Notes under the pieces: model-generated | Database searches by the model: none | The model's input: only the letters and a program-made list of their open reading frames with translations | Told to the model about the DNA's origin: nothing | Shown here: piece by piece, positions 7,435-14,810 of the stretch | Position numbering within the stretch: position 1 is the first letter of the stretch | Layout of the letters: every line of letters begins with the position of its first letter | Position numbers and translations under genes: made by a program | NCBI GenBank assembly: GCA_016926295.1 | Contig: JAFGOX010000041.1 | Coordinates: 1 to 35,191, forward strand | Length of the DNA stretch: 35,191 nucleotides | Direction of reading: 5' to 3' | From: Candidatus Iainarchaeum sp. | Lineage (GTDB): Archaea; Iainarchaeota; Iainarchaeia; JAFGOX01

Positions 7435-7860
7435 ATGGCATTTTATGGAATAAAAACACAAGTAGGAAGAGAGAACCTTGTTACAGACATACTAGAGATG
7501 CGTATCAAGCACGAAAACATACCTGTTTACTCATTGATTGTAATTCCGGGTATGAAAGGGTACATTGTGGCAGAAGCAGACAGCGCGCAGGCGATAGTTG
7601 ATGCAACAAGGGGCAACGCACACATGCTCAAGGAGCCATTAAACAGCGATGACATATTCAAATTATTAGAAACAGAACCAATCATGAAAGAACTGAAAGA
7701 GGGTATGAGGATTGAGGTTCTTGGCGGACCGTTCAAAGGAGCAAAAGCCAAGATACTCAGGGTTAACAAGGCAAAAGAGGAAGTTACAATTGAACTCCTT
7801 GAAGGAACAGTTCCTATCCCGATTACAATCAGGGCAGAATTCGTGAGGGTTATACAATAG
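7435..7860 (+). CDS. spt5: Transcription elongation factor Spt5 (NusG homologue)
   Basis: Spt5 closes the RNA polymerase clamp and raises processivity, and it can link transcription to translation. The 141-residue product has an N-terminal NGN domain (FYGIKTQVGRENLVTDIL at the start, VIPGMKGYIVAEAD in the middle) and a C-terminal KOW domain from about residue 88 (EGMRIEVLGGPFKGAKAKI). The start ATG has GGTGA just upstream. Its TAG is followed at once by GTGAAAAC, which would be the ribosome-binding region for a 17-codon ORF that overlaps rpl11. Confidence 0.95.
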   Translation: MAFYGIKTQVGRENLVTDILEMRIKHENIPVYSLIVIPGMKGYIVAEADSAQAIVDATRGNAHMLKEPLNSDDIFKLLETEPIMKELKEGMRIEVLGGPFKGAKAKILRVNKAKEEVTIELLEGTVPIPITIRAEFVRVIQ

Positions 7861-7869
7861 GTGAAAACA

Positions 7870-7923
7870 ATGATTAAATTTTGCAAAAATTTAAACCTTT
7901 TCAACACAGGGGGTGTTGAATAA
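7870..7923 (+). CDS. Possible 17-residue leader peptide upstream of rpl11
   Basis: An ATG at 7870, with AGGTGA beginning at the spt5 stop codon 5-6 nt upstream, opens a 17-codon frame (MIKFCKNLNLFNTGGVE). Its TAA (7921-7923) overlaps the rpl11 ATG (7923-7925) as TAATG, the typical geometry of translational coupling. Both hairpins of this leader lie inside the frame. Coding is unproven: it could be an attenuator-type leader ORF or simply chance in a structured leader. Confidence 0.35.
   Translation: MIKFCKNLNLFNTGGVE
7875..7922 (+). promoter_or_regulatory. Tandem hairpins in the rpl11 leader, second one holding the ribosome-binding site
   Basis: Two perfect 8-bp inverted repeats lie back to back. 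The first is TAAATTTT (7875-7882) / AAAATTTA (7886-7893) with a 3-nt loop. The second is TTCAACAC (7900-7907) / GTGTTGAA (7913-7920) with loop AGGGG. The G-rich ribosome-binding site for rpl11 (7909-7914) is in the second loop and arm, 8 nt before the ATG. This layout could regulate rpl11 translation. Alternatively the AT-rich first element could be a TATA box for an internal promoter. Confidence 0.5.
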
Positions 7924-8393
7924 TGACAGACGTGAAATTTCTTATCGAAGGCGGCAAAGGCGGGGGAGGAGCATTAGGAATGCAGCTCGGTCCATTAGGT
8001 TTGCCACTTAACGATATAACAAAGGAAATAAATGAGAAGACAAAGGACTTCACAGGAATGAAAGTCCCCGTTACCGTGCATGTTGAAGACAAGACAAAAA
8101 AATGGTCTGTAGAAGTCGGAACACCTCCGGTCTCAGCATTGATTTTGAAAGAAATCGGTGCAAAAAAGGGAACCGGAAAAGTAAAGGAACAGCCAACAGG
8201 CGACCTTAAGATGGAGCAGATAGTTAAGATTGCAAAAATGAAGAAAGACTCAGTCAACTCCACCAACCTTAAGGCAACGGTGCTGCAGATAGCCGGCAGC
8301 TGCGTATCAGTAGGCTGCACAATTGACGGCAAAAGGCCACAGGACGTCCAGAAAGAAATAAAAGACGGCAAGCACGACGCGCTTTTCGAATAA
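7923..8393 (+). CDS. rpl11: 50S ribosomal protein uL11
   Basis: uL11 binds the GTPase-associated centre of 23S rRNA at the base of the L10-L12 stalk. The 156-residue product has the N-terminal EGGKGGGGALGMQLGPLGLP rRNA/cofactor-binding loop, the linker region with TVHVEDKTKKWSVEVGTPPVSALI, and the C-terminal RNA-binding domain (LKATVLQIAGSCVSVGCTIDGKRP). Length is typical of archaeal uL11. Its start overlaps the stop of the 17-codon leader frame. The cluster is interrupted downstream by a PKD surface-protein gene before rpl1. Confidence 0.96.
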   Translation: MTDVKFLIEGGKGGGGALGMQLGPLGLPLNDITKEINEKTKDFTGMKVPVTVHVEDKTKKWSVEVGTPPVSALILKEIGAKKGTGKVKEQPTGDLKMEQIVKIAKMKKDSVNSTNLKATVLQIAGSCVSVGCTIDGKRPQDVQKEIKDGKHDALFE

Positions 8394-8415
8394 GCGCAAT
8401 CTCTTTCTAATTAAT

Positions 8416-8428
8416 AATATTTAAATAG
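8416..8428 (+). promoter_or_regulatory. TATA box for the PKD-protein gene
   Basis: ATATTTAAATA (about 8417-8427) lies about 25-30 nt before the ATG at 8451, indicating an own promoter and a leaderless mRNA. A GGTGA at 8428-8432 is too far from the ATG to act as ribosome-binding site. Confidence 0.5.
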
Positions 8429-8450
8429 GTGAAGGCATTATAGAAGCAGT

Positions 8451-10166
8451 ATGTACGCTGCTAAAAAGAAAATGCCGTTGTCCTTCAAGCACTTGCTTAT
8501 AGTTTTTGGACTTTCTATTTCAATAACTGTGGGAATAATCGCATTGCAGCTCATACTTAATATTAATATGCCCCCTATTCCAAAAATGGCAATAGGTTCG
8601 CCAAGGCTAGCAGAGGCAGAGCTTAAGTTCAGCGCAGCAGATTCTTTTGACCCTGACGGGAAAATAGTCGAGCATTTTTGGAATTTCGGCGATGGACTGG
8701 GCGCCAAAGGAAAGGATGTGACACACACTTATCTATCTGAAGGAACATACAATCTGACATTAACTGTAAGAGATGATGATGGCGGCGATGCATCACTAAG
8801 CCATGACCTTGTTATCATGCCAAGAAACATGCCCCCTGTAATTAGCGTTAATTATTCACAATCTTTCTTTACAATGACTCACCAGACTTTCGACGCAAGC
8901 GCATCAACTGATGAAGGGGCAATAGTAAGCTATTCATGGAATTTCGGAGATGGCGAAATCCTCACAGGGCCTGTTGTTACAAAAACATGGTACAAACCAG
9001 GAAATTACCAAGTGATACTGGATATTGTTGATAATTACGGAGCAACTGCAACACAAATTTTTGATATCTCTGTTGTAAATTCCCCACCAACGATTAATTT
9101 GAAAATAAGTAAAATAACTGCAGAGGCAAATGACCCTATAGATTTCGATGCATCAGACTCAACTGACAGAGAAGGGACTGTAGAGGGATACCTTTGGGAT
9201 TTCGGGGACGGAACAACTGCAACCGAACCAAAAGTAACGCACAAGTTCAGTCAGCCCGGAGAGTATAATGTAAACTTTACTGCAACAGACAATGACGGGG
9301 TAATTGAAACAAAACTAACAAAAATAAACATAATCGGAAATTACTGGCCGACTGCTGAGGCCGGAGAATCCTTCTCTGTAAGGGTTTTCAGCAATTTTGT
9401 TTTTGACGGAACCGGCGCGGATGCAGACGGGAAAATAGTTTTATATGAATGGGATGTTGAAAGCGACGGAATATACGACCTTAAATCAGAAAATACAGGA
9501 AGTTTGCAATACAGATACAATGAAACAGGAACATACACTGCAACATTAAGGGTTACTGATGATGAAGGCGCAACAGGAACTGACACAGTGACTGTGACAG
9601 TAAGGGACCAGAACAAAGCACCTACTGCGATGATGACCGTAGGAAACCAAAAAATAAAAGTAAACACAGACATAACATTCGACGCAACCCCTTCCTCTGA
9701 CTCTGACGGACAAATAGCAAGGTATGAATGGAACTTCGGGGACGGGTTCAAGTCCGATAAAAAAGTGGTAAAGCACCAGTATCCAAGTGATGGAAAATAC
9801 ACAGTAATATTAACTGTGGAAGACAATGAAGCCGCCAGAAACTCAATTTCAAAATACGTGATTGTTTACACTACTGCAAAAGACGAGGATGACTGGGTAA
9901 AACCCGTACCAGTAATAAGCTACAGGAAACTGGACTCACTGGTTTTTGAATTCTCAGACAACTCTTACGACCCTGACGGATACATAGCAAACAGAAAATG
10001 GGATTTCAATGGGGATGGAACCTTTGACGTCGACACAAACGAATGGGTTACCCCGATAAAAAAACAGTACACTTACGAAAAGGCCGGCAGCTATCTGGTC
10101 AAGCTCCTGGTAACTGATGATGACGGGGCTACAAAGTACCAGACGCAGTACATCTGGGTCGACTGA
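8451..10166 (+). CDS. Membrane-anchored surface protein with six PKD domains
   Basis: The 571-residue product has a short basic N-terminus, one transmembrane anchor (about 12-37) and then only Ig-like PKD domains facing outward. Six repeats of about 85-95 residues carry the WxFGDG-type core: NFGDG (78), NFGDG (164), DFGDG (250), a variant EWDVESDG (333), NFGDG (428) and WDFNGDG (517). Each is followed by the (G)TY.(v)tL.V.D..G strand. PKD domains usually mediate protein or carbohydrate binding at cell surfaces. There is no catalytic domain. It sits between rpl11 and rpl1 in an otherwise ribosomal cluster, with its own TATA box. Adhesion or envelope structure is inferred, not shown. Confidence 0.9.
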   Translation: MYAAKKKMPLSFKHLLIVFGLSISITVGIIALQLILNINMPPIPKMAIGSPRLAEAELKFSAADSFDPDGKIVEHFWNFGDGLGAKGKDVTHTYLSEGTYNLTLTVRDDDGGDASLSHDLVIMPRNMPPVISVNYSQSFFTMTHQTFDASASTDEGAIVSYSWNFGDGEILTGPVVTKTWYKPGNYQVILDIVDNYGATATQIFDISVVNSPPTINLKISKITAEANDPIDFDASDSTDREGTVEGYLWDFGDGTTATEPKVTHKFSQPGEYNVNFTATDNDGVIETKLTKINIIGNYWPTAEAGESFSVRVFSNFVFDGTGADADGKIVLYEWDVESDGIYDLKSENTGSLQYRYNETGTYTATLRVTDDEGATGTDTVTVTVRDQNKAPTAMMTVGNQKIKVNTDITFDATPSSDSDGQIARYEWNFGDGFKSDKKVVKHQYPSDGKYTVILTVEDNEAARNSISKYVIVYTTAKDEDDWVKPVPVISYRKLDSLVFEFSDNSYDPDGYIANRKWDFNGDGTFDVDTNEWVTPIKKQYTYEKAGSYLVKLLVTDDDGATKYQTQYIWVD

Positions 10167-10167
10167 A

Positions 10168-10247
10168 AGCTATTTAAAGCTAATTATGCATAGTATTTGT
10201 ATCTTATTGGCCGTTTTGACTATCTTAGGATAGGAGGTCGCGATAGA
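10168..10247 (+). promoter_or_regulatory. rpl1 promoter and leader with alternative GATAG pairings
   Basis: A TATA-like CTATTTAAAG (10169-10178) would start transcription near 10197 and leave a leader of about 50 nt before the rpl1 ATG. In the leader, CTATC (10220-10224) can pair with GATAG at 10229-10233 (4-nt loop, just before the AGGAGGT site) or with GATAG at 10242-10246 (enclosing that site, just before the ATG). The two folds exclude each other, so the leader could switch between an open and a closed ribosome-binding site. Archaeal L1 is known to repress its own mRNA, but I cannot show that this is its target. Confidence 0.4.
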
Positions 10248-10898
10248 ATGGTAAAGAAAGAAGAAATTGCACAGGCAATAGTCAAAGCTAAGGAATCGGA
10301 AAAGAAACGCAAATTTTCCCAAAGCGTAGATTTGATTGTAAACCTGAGAAAAATGGAATTCAAAGATCCTAGCAAAAGGTTCAACCTAGAGTTAACCCTG
10401 CCAAAAGGCCTTGGAAAAAATAAAAAAGGCGCTTTGTTCGCAAAGAGAATCATGGCAGACGAGGCAGCAGGAAAAATCGACAAAATCATAAGGGAAGAAG
10501 AGCTTGAAAAGCTTTCAAAGAAGGAAATAAAGAAACTTGCAGAAGAATACGATTTCTTCCTTGCAGATGTTACCCTGATGACAGTAATTGGTAAGAAAAT
10601 GGGTACAATCCTTGGTCCAAGGAGAAAAATGCCAAAACCACTACCTGATGTTAAAGCATTGCCAGTAATCTTGCCAAAATTAAAAAATACAGTTTTAATC
10701 TCAAATATAAGAAACGGAGAATTGGTATTGCATGCAAGCATTGGAACAGAAGCAATGTCTGATGAAGACCTTGTTACAAATGCAATGACAATACTAAATG
10801 CAATAATCGCAAAAATCCCAAGTGAAAAAGAAAACATCAGATCAATGATTATAAAAACAACAATGGGCAAACCAGTCAAGATTGAGGTGGCAGCATGA
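10248..10898 (+). CDS. rpl1: 50S ribosomal protein uL1
   Basis: uL1 forms the mobile L1 stalk on 23S rRNA and in archaea also acts as translational repressor of its own operon. The 216-residue product has SVDLIVNLRKMEFKDPSKRFNLE in the first domain, the conserved GKKMGTILGPRRKMPKPLP segment (about 113-131) in the second, and a C-terminal KTTMGKPVKIEV. The start is ATG 10248 with a strong AGGAGGT (10232-10238); an upstream in-frame ATG near 10197 would read through the leader and is rejected. Its TGA overlaps the rpl10 ATG (ATGA), so the two are coupled. Confidence 0.96.
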   Translation: MVKKEEIAQAIVKAKESEKKRKFSQSVDLIVNLRKMEFKDPSKRFNLELTLPKGLGKNKKGALFAKRIMADEAAGKIDKIIREEELEKLSKKEIKKLAEEYDFFLADVTLMTVIGKKMGTILGPRRKMPKPLPDVKALPVILPKLKNTVLISNIRNGELVLHASIGTEAMSDEDLVTNAMTILNAIIAKIPSEKENIRSMIIKTTMGKPVKIEVAA

Positions 10899-11956
10899 GC
10901 GCAGGAAAATTGAAAACCAAAAGTTTTCAAAATTCAACGCCCGGCGTTGAAGAATTCAGGAAAGGCGCTGAAAAGCCAGCTGCATGGAAAGCAGAGGCAG
11001 TAAGTGAGCTTGCAAATCTATTAGGCAGCTACAATACTGTTGCCCTTGCAAACATTAGTGGCCTACCTGCCGCACAACTTCAGACAATCAGAAAAGGTCT
11101 TCACAAAGACGTCAAAATTATCATGACCCGAAGAAGCCTTCTTAAAAGAAGCCTTGAAATAGTGAAAAAGAAAAACCTTGAGAAATTAAGCGACAATATT
11201 AACGGACCGTTTGTATTACTTTTATCAAACAACAATCCATTTGAATTATACAACACAGTAAACAAGAAAAAATCAAAAGCACCGGCAAAAGCAGGAATGA
11301 TTGCACCAAACGATATTGTTGTTAAGGAAATGGACACAGGAATTCCACCAGGGCCTGCACTGACAGATTTGAAAGTTGCAGGACTTGATGTAGCTCCGAT
11401 AGGCGGAACTATCAAAGTAAAGAAAGATTGCACTCTAACAAAGGCCGGAGAAGAAATTAACAGCGCAGTTGCAAATGCACTGGGAAAACTTGGCCTTAAA
11501 CCAATGGAAATTGGTATCAATATAGCCGCAATTTGGGAAAAGGAAATGGTTTACAGCGCAGATGTGTTACGCATAGACGAGGACGAAGTAAGAGCAAAAT
11601 ACAGCACTGCGGCGATGAATGCATTCAACTTGGCTTTCAGCATTGGCTACTTCACAACAGACAACATCAAGTTGTTCATACAAAAAGCAGCAAGGGAAGC
11701 AAAATCACTGGCAAGAGAGGCAAACATACTAACATCAGAAACAGTGGGCGAAGTTCTTGCAAAAGCAGACATGCAGGCAAAAGCAATTTCTGCAAAATTA
11801 GGGGATTACGCTTCAAAAGCCGTTGAAGAATCTTCAGAGCAAAGCACTGAAGAAAAACAACCAGAGGTTGTTGAAAAGAAACCAGAAGAAACTCCTGCTG
11901 AACCTTCCGCAGAAGAACCAAAAGAAGAAGCACCAGAAGGAGAAAAAACTGAATAA
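10895..11956 (+). CDS. rpl10: 50S ribosomal protein uL10 (P0 stalk base)
   Basis: uL10 anchors the L12 dimers and binds the GTPase-associated rRNA. The 353-residue product has the N-terminal rRNA-binding domain ([33 protein letters not shown]), the archaeal/eukaryotic insertion domain ([18 protein letters not shown] and [13 protein letters not shown]), the L12-binding helices (about 230-305) and a Glu/Pro-rich tail. The first 25 residues form an N-terminal extension before the usual fold. The tail ends EGEKTE and lacks the hydrophobic GLGALFG-type motif that archaeal P0 proteins usually share with L12. The start overlaps the rpl1 stop by 4 bp. Confidence 0.95.
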   Translation: MSAGKLKTKSFQNSTPGVEEFRKGAEKPAAWKAEAVSELANLLGSYNTVALANISGLPAAQLQTIRKGLHKDVKIIMTRRSLLKRSLEIVKKKNLEKLSDNINGPFVLLLSNNNPFELYNTVNKKKSKAPAKAGMIAPNDIVVKEMDTGIPPGPALTDLKVAGLDVAPIGGTIKVKKDCTLTKAGEEINSAVANALGKLGLKPMEIGINIAAIWEKEMVYSADVLRIDEDEVRAKYSTAAMNAFNLAFSIGYFTTDNIKLFIQKAAREAKSLAREANILTSETVGEVLAKADMQAKAISAKLGDYASKAVEESSEQSTEEKQPEVVEKKPEETPAEPSAEEPKEEAPEGEKTE

Positions 11957-11988
11957 AAATTAAGAAATATTCACTAGGAGGTAATAGA

Positions 11989-12294
11989 ATGGAATACGTA
12001 TACGCAAGCATGTTGTTACACAGCGCAGGTCAGGAAATAAACGAAGCAAATGTAAAGAAAGTTCTTGACGCAGCCGGCGTTAAAGCAGACGACGGAAGAG
12101 TAAAAGCACTTATCGCTTCCTTAAAAGACGTAAATATCGAAGAAGCAATCAAATCCGCAGCAGTTCCAGTAGCCGCAGCAGCACCCACAGCACCAGCAGC
12201 TGGTGGAGCAAAGAAGGAAGAGAAGAAAGAGGAAGAAGATGGTGCCAAGGCAGAAGAAAGCGCAGCAGCAGGTCTTGGAGCATTATTCGGTTAA
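11989..12294 (+). CDS. rpl12: 50S ribosomal protein L12 (archaeal P1)
   Basis: This stalk protein recruits translational GTPases through its flexible acidic tail. The 101-residue product has the dimerisation N-terminal domain ([28 protein letters not shown]), an Ala/Pro hinge, a charged Lys/Glu linker and the conserved GLGALFG tail. AGGAGGT precedes the ATG. It ends the ribosomal cluster and is followed by a 10-bp inverted repeat with a T-rich loop. Confidence 0.96.
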   Translation: MEYVYASMLLHSAGQEINEANVKKVLDAAGVKADDGRVKALIASLKDVNIEEAIKSAAVPVAAAAPTAPAAGGAKKEEKKEEEDGAKAEESAAAGLGALFG

Positions 12295-12335
12295 GCCCTT
12301 ACTTCCTTTACTTTTTTTGTTTTAGGTAAGGGCTT
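12293..12335 (+). terminator. Terminator-like inverted repeat after rpl12
   Basis: A perfect 10-bp inverted repeat (AAGCCCTTAC at 12293-12302, GTAAGGGCTT at 12326-12335) starts inside the rpl12 stop codon. It encloses a 23-nt T-rich loop with a T7 run (12312-12318). T runs are the main archaeal stop signal, and the position at the end of the cluster supports termination. Confidence 0.6.
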
Positions 12336-12372
12336 CGAAAACCTTTTTATATAGAGCCATTTATATCTCTAC

Positions 12373-12654
12373 ATGGCAAAGAAAACTGTTTCAAAGAGAA
12401 CTGTATCTGAGAGTTCAGAAAAAAAACAGACTAAACTTTTAATCAAATACTTGAACTTTTGGGGAACTGAAATCTCATATTTGGCATTAATTTTCCTGGC
12501 TCTTTTCTCATTGCTGATAATCGGCGCAATGGGTTACCAACTAGATGAAACAAGCCGCTATCTTATTTACACAATAATCGCAATGGGATTCATTCTAGTT
12601 CTAACCGCACAATACAAAAGAAAGAGTCTGGAACGCGAACTGGAAAAGCTTTAG
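12373..12654 (+). CDS. Small two-helix membrane protein, unknown function
   Basis: The 93-residue product has a Lys/Ser-rich cytosolic N-terminus of about 30 residues. Two transmembrane helices follow, about 34-54 and 62-80, separated by the short loop GYQLDETSR. The C-terminus is charged (KRKSLERELEKL). A TATA-like TTTTTATATA at about 12345-12354 lies just under 30 nt upstream, so the mRNA is probably leaderless. It ends 9 nt before the S16 protease gene, whose ribosome-binding site overlaps its stop, so they likely form an operon. No family is recognised; a partner of the protease is a reasonable guess. Confidence 0.75.
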   Translation: MAKKTVSKRTVSESSEKKQTKLLIKYLNFWGTEISYLALIFLALFSLLIIGAMGYQLDETSRYLIYTIIAMGFILVLTAQYKRKSLERELEKL

Positions 12655-12663
12655 GGTGAGCTA

Positions 12664-14808
12664 TTGCAGATAAAATGGGCAGTCCTCATATTTTTTCTAA
12701 TTATCACACTAGCTAATTTCGCTAGTGCTATCAGCATAATTCTTCCTGCTGTAACAAAGGATGAGGTCGGACTGACAACCACTTTAAACGTAGGTATAAC
12801 TGCAGGAAATGGGCGTGTTTTCATGGCAACAAGCCCCCTAATCAGCACAAATACCCAGAAATCTGCAAGAGATGCTGTGGATGCAGCAGAAATCTACCTT
12901 AAAGAGGACCTAAGCCGGTATGATGTGCTGTTTAGCATAGATTCAGTAGCTACACAAGTAGACGGCCCTTCTGCGGGGGCGGCAATGGCCTTAGGAGTTA
13001 TTGCAGAGATGCAGAAAAGGAATATCCCCTCATCAGTAAGCCTTACTGGGACAATAAACAAAGAGGGTGAAATAGGGTATGTTGGCGGTGTGTTTGAAAA
13101 AGCATTGGCCGCGCATGAAATAGGAGTAAGTCTTTTCATAATTCCAAAAGGGGAGGCAATGCAAACTGCCCTTGTAGAGGAAACGCATGAGGTAACTCCA
13201 GGGCAATATACAACAACCCCTGTAAGCAAAGAAGTTGACCTAAGAGAATATGGCCCAAAAAACTGGAATATGATAATTGTCGAGGCAAGCACAATAAAAG
13301 ATGTTGTCCAGTATGCTTTTGCAACAGACATTAACACCGTTGTAATAAGCGAAGAAGATGACTATCCTGAATTCGATGCAAACCCTCTGCCTTTAACTCC
13401 CCGATTAGAAGGTTTCAAAACTTTTGTAATAAATTTCCTTCAAAGATGCCAGACAAATGTCAGCAACGCAAATTCCGCACTGGCACAAACAACAATCACC
13501 GACCAGTCGGTTATAAAAATAATCGGCAGCGAAATAGGGCGCGCACAGGACATGATTGACCAGGCAAACACGCTTATTGACAAAAACTACCTTTACACTG
13601 CAGCAAACTACGCATTCCTAGCATCAAACTCAGCCAATCTCGCGAAAGAGATTTTAGAGCATCCTTCAGCAATAATAGCAGGCTCCGAATATTACAAAGA
13701 GCTAAAAAACCAAAACCGTGCAAATTTGAATCTGACAATGGCATCATTATCAAACATAAAAATAACGCGTAATAATGTTGACTGGATTGTCTCAGCAAAG
13801 CAAAGGGCGCTTTGGGCAAAGGCAGAACTCGACGCATTGGATTTCATAGTAAGCGTGCAGAGCACCGAAGAGGTAAGCGGCTTGGACAATCTAAGAAGTG
13901 TGATAAGTGCGCAGGAATGGATAAGCACTGCCGACGAAATGATAGAAATCGCCAAAACAAAGGGCGGGGATGTTCTGGACATATCAAATCTAAAATATCT
14001 GTCAAATAACAAGACTATCGAACTTGAGGACTTAATCTCAACCACAACAATATCTGCCGACAATCAGGAATTGTTCAGCAGGTATTTTAATAGTGCAAAA
14101 GAGGCAAACACAAACGGATGGTACCTAACATCAATATACTCTTCGGCAGTTGCAAAAGGAATAATTGAGAGCCAGCAGATAACCGACAGAATAGTCTCAT
14201 CAACTGTCGACACAACTCAGCTTTTATCAGTACTGGAAAGCGACCTAAAGAACATGGAGGGAAGTGTTGAAAGCGCGCCGGCGCAGTTTGCAGAACTGTT
14301 CTGGCAGCACGCAAACTATTACAAGGATGCGGCAATATACCACAAAGAGCACCAGAAAAGCGACAAGGCCGAATCCGAGTTAAGCACAGGAATACTTCTC
14401 ATGTTCACATCAAAAAAATTAACAGATTATTCTAATGAAGCATACTCGCAAATAATATTCACAGAAGAAATTATCGAGGAAGAAACAGGCAGAATCTTGA
14501 TAAAATCAACGCCCAGCCTAATTGAAACTCTGCTTGCAATAACTGTGATACTTGGAATACTTGCAATAACAAGCATAACCTTAATCAAGACAAAATCGCA
14601 CTTTACAAAGGAACTACAAGCAATTGAGGAACCTGCACCCCAATATCCTGCAAACAGAGACGTTTCGCTTGATATAAAAACGTATGAGATTGCATTAAAG
14701 CATGCGAGAGAAGATTACCACAATAAGAAAATAAGCAAAATAAAATATGACAAACTATCAACGGCCTATGAAAACAAATTAAAAGAGCTTAGAAAGGAAA
14801 GAAGATAA
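12664..14808 (+). CDS. Membrane-anchored Lon-type (S16 family) serine protease without ATPase domain
   Basis: The 714-residue product starts with a signal peptide (QIKWAVLIFFLIITLANFAS). An S16 protease domain follows, with the catalytic Ser-Lys dyad: GPSAG (Ser103) and GGVFEKALAAHEIG (Lys146). Residues about 240-610 are a long helical region, then comes a transmembrane helix near 618-641 and a charged cytosolic tail of about 73 residues. No AAA+ domain is present. It matches the archaeal membrane-associated S16 proteases (COG1750 type), with the catalytic domain outside the membrane. The start is TTG 12664, preceded by GGGTGA; no better start would keep the signal peptide. Substrates are unknown. 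Confidence 0.88.
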   Translation: MQIKWAVLIFFLIITLANFASAISIILPAVTKDEVGLTTTLNVGITAGNGRVFMATSPLISTNTQKSARDAVDAAEIYLKEDLSRYDVLFSIDSVATQVDGPSAGAAMALGVIAEMQKRNIPSSVSLTGTINKEGEIGYVGGVFEKALAAHEIGVSLFIIPKGEAMQTALVEETHEVTPGQYTTTPVSKEVDLREYGPKNWNMIIVEASTIKDVVQYAFATDINTVVISEEDDYPEFDANPLPLTPRLEGFKTFVINFLQRCQTNVSNANSALAQTTITDQSVIKIIGSEIGRAQDMIDQANTLIDKNYLYTAANYAFLASNSANLAKEILEHPSAIIAGSEYYKELKNQNRANLNLTMASLSNIKITRNNVDWIVSAKQRALWAKAELDALDFIVSVQSTEEVSGLDNLRSVISAQEWISTADEMIEIAKTKGGDVLDISNLKYLSNNKTIELEDLISTTTISADNQELFSRYFNSAKEANTNGWYLTSIYSSAVAKGIIESQQITDRIVSSTVDTTQLLSVLESDLKNMEGSVESAPAQFAELFWQHANYYKDAAIYHKEHQKSDKAESELSTGILLMFTSKKLTDYSNEAYSQIIFTEEIIEEETGRILIKSTPSLIETLLAITVILGILAITSITLIKTKSHFTKELQAIEEPAPQYPANRDVSLDIKTYEIALKHAREDYHNKKISKIKYDKLSTAYENKLKELRKERR

Positions 14809-14810
14809 TC

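Noticed and set aside
8451-10166. CRISPR-like or tandem DNA repeats in the PKD gene
   Set aside because: The repetition is at protein level (PKD domains of 85-95 residues) with diverged DNA. There are no short identical repeats with uniform spacers anywhere in the window.
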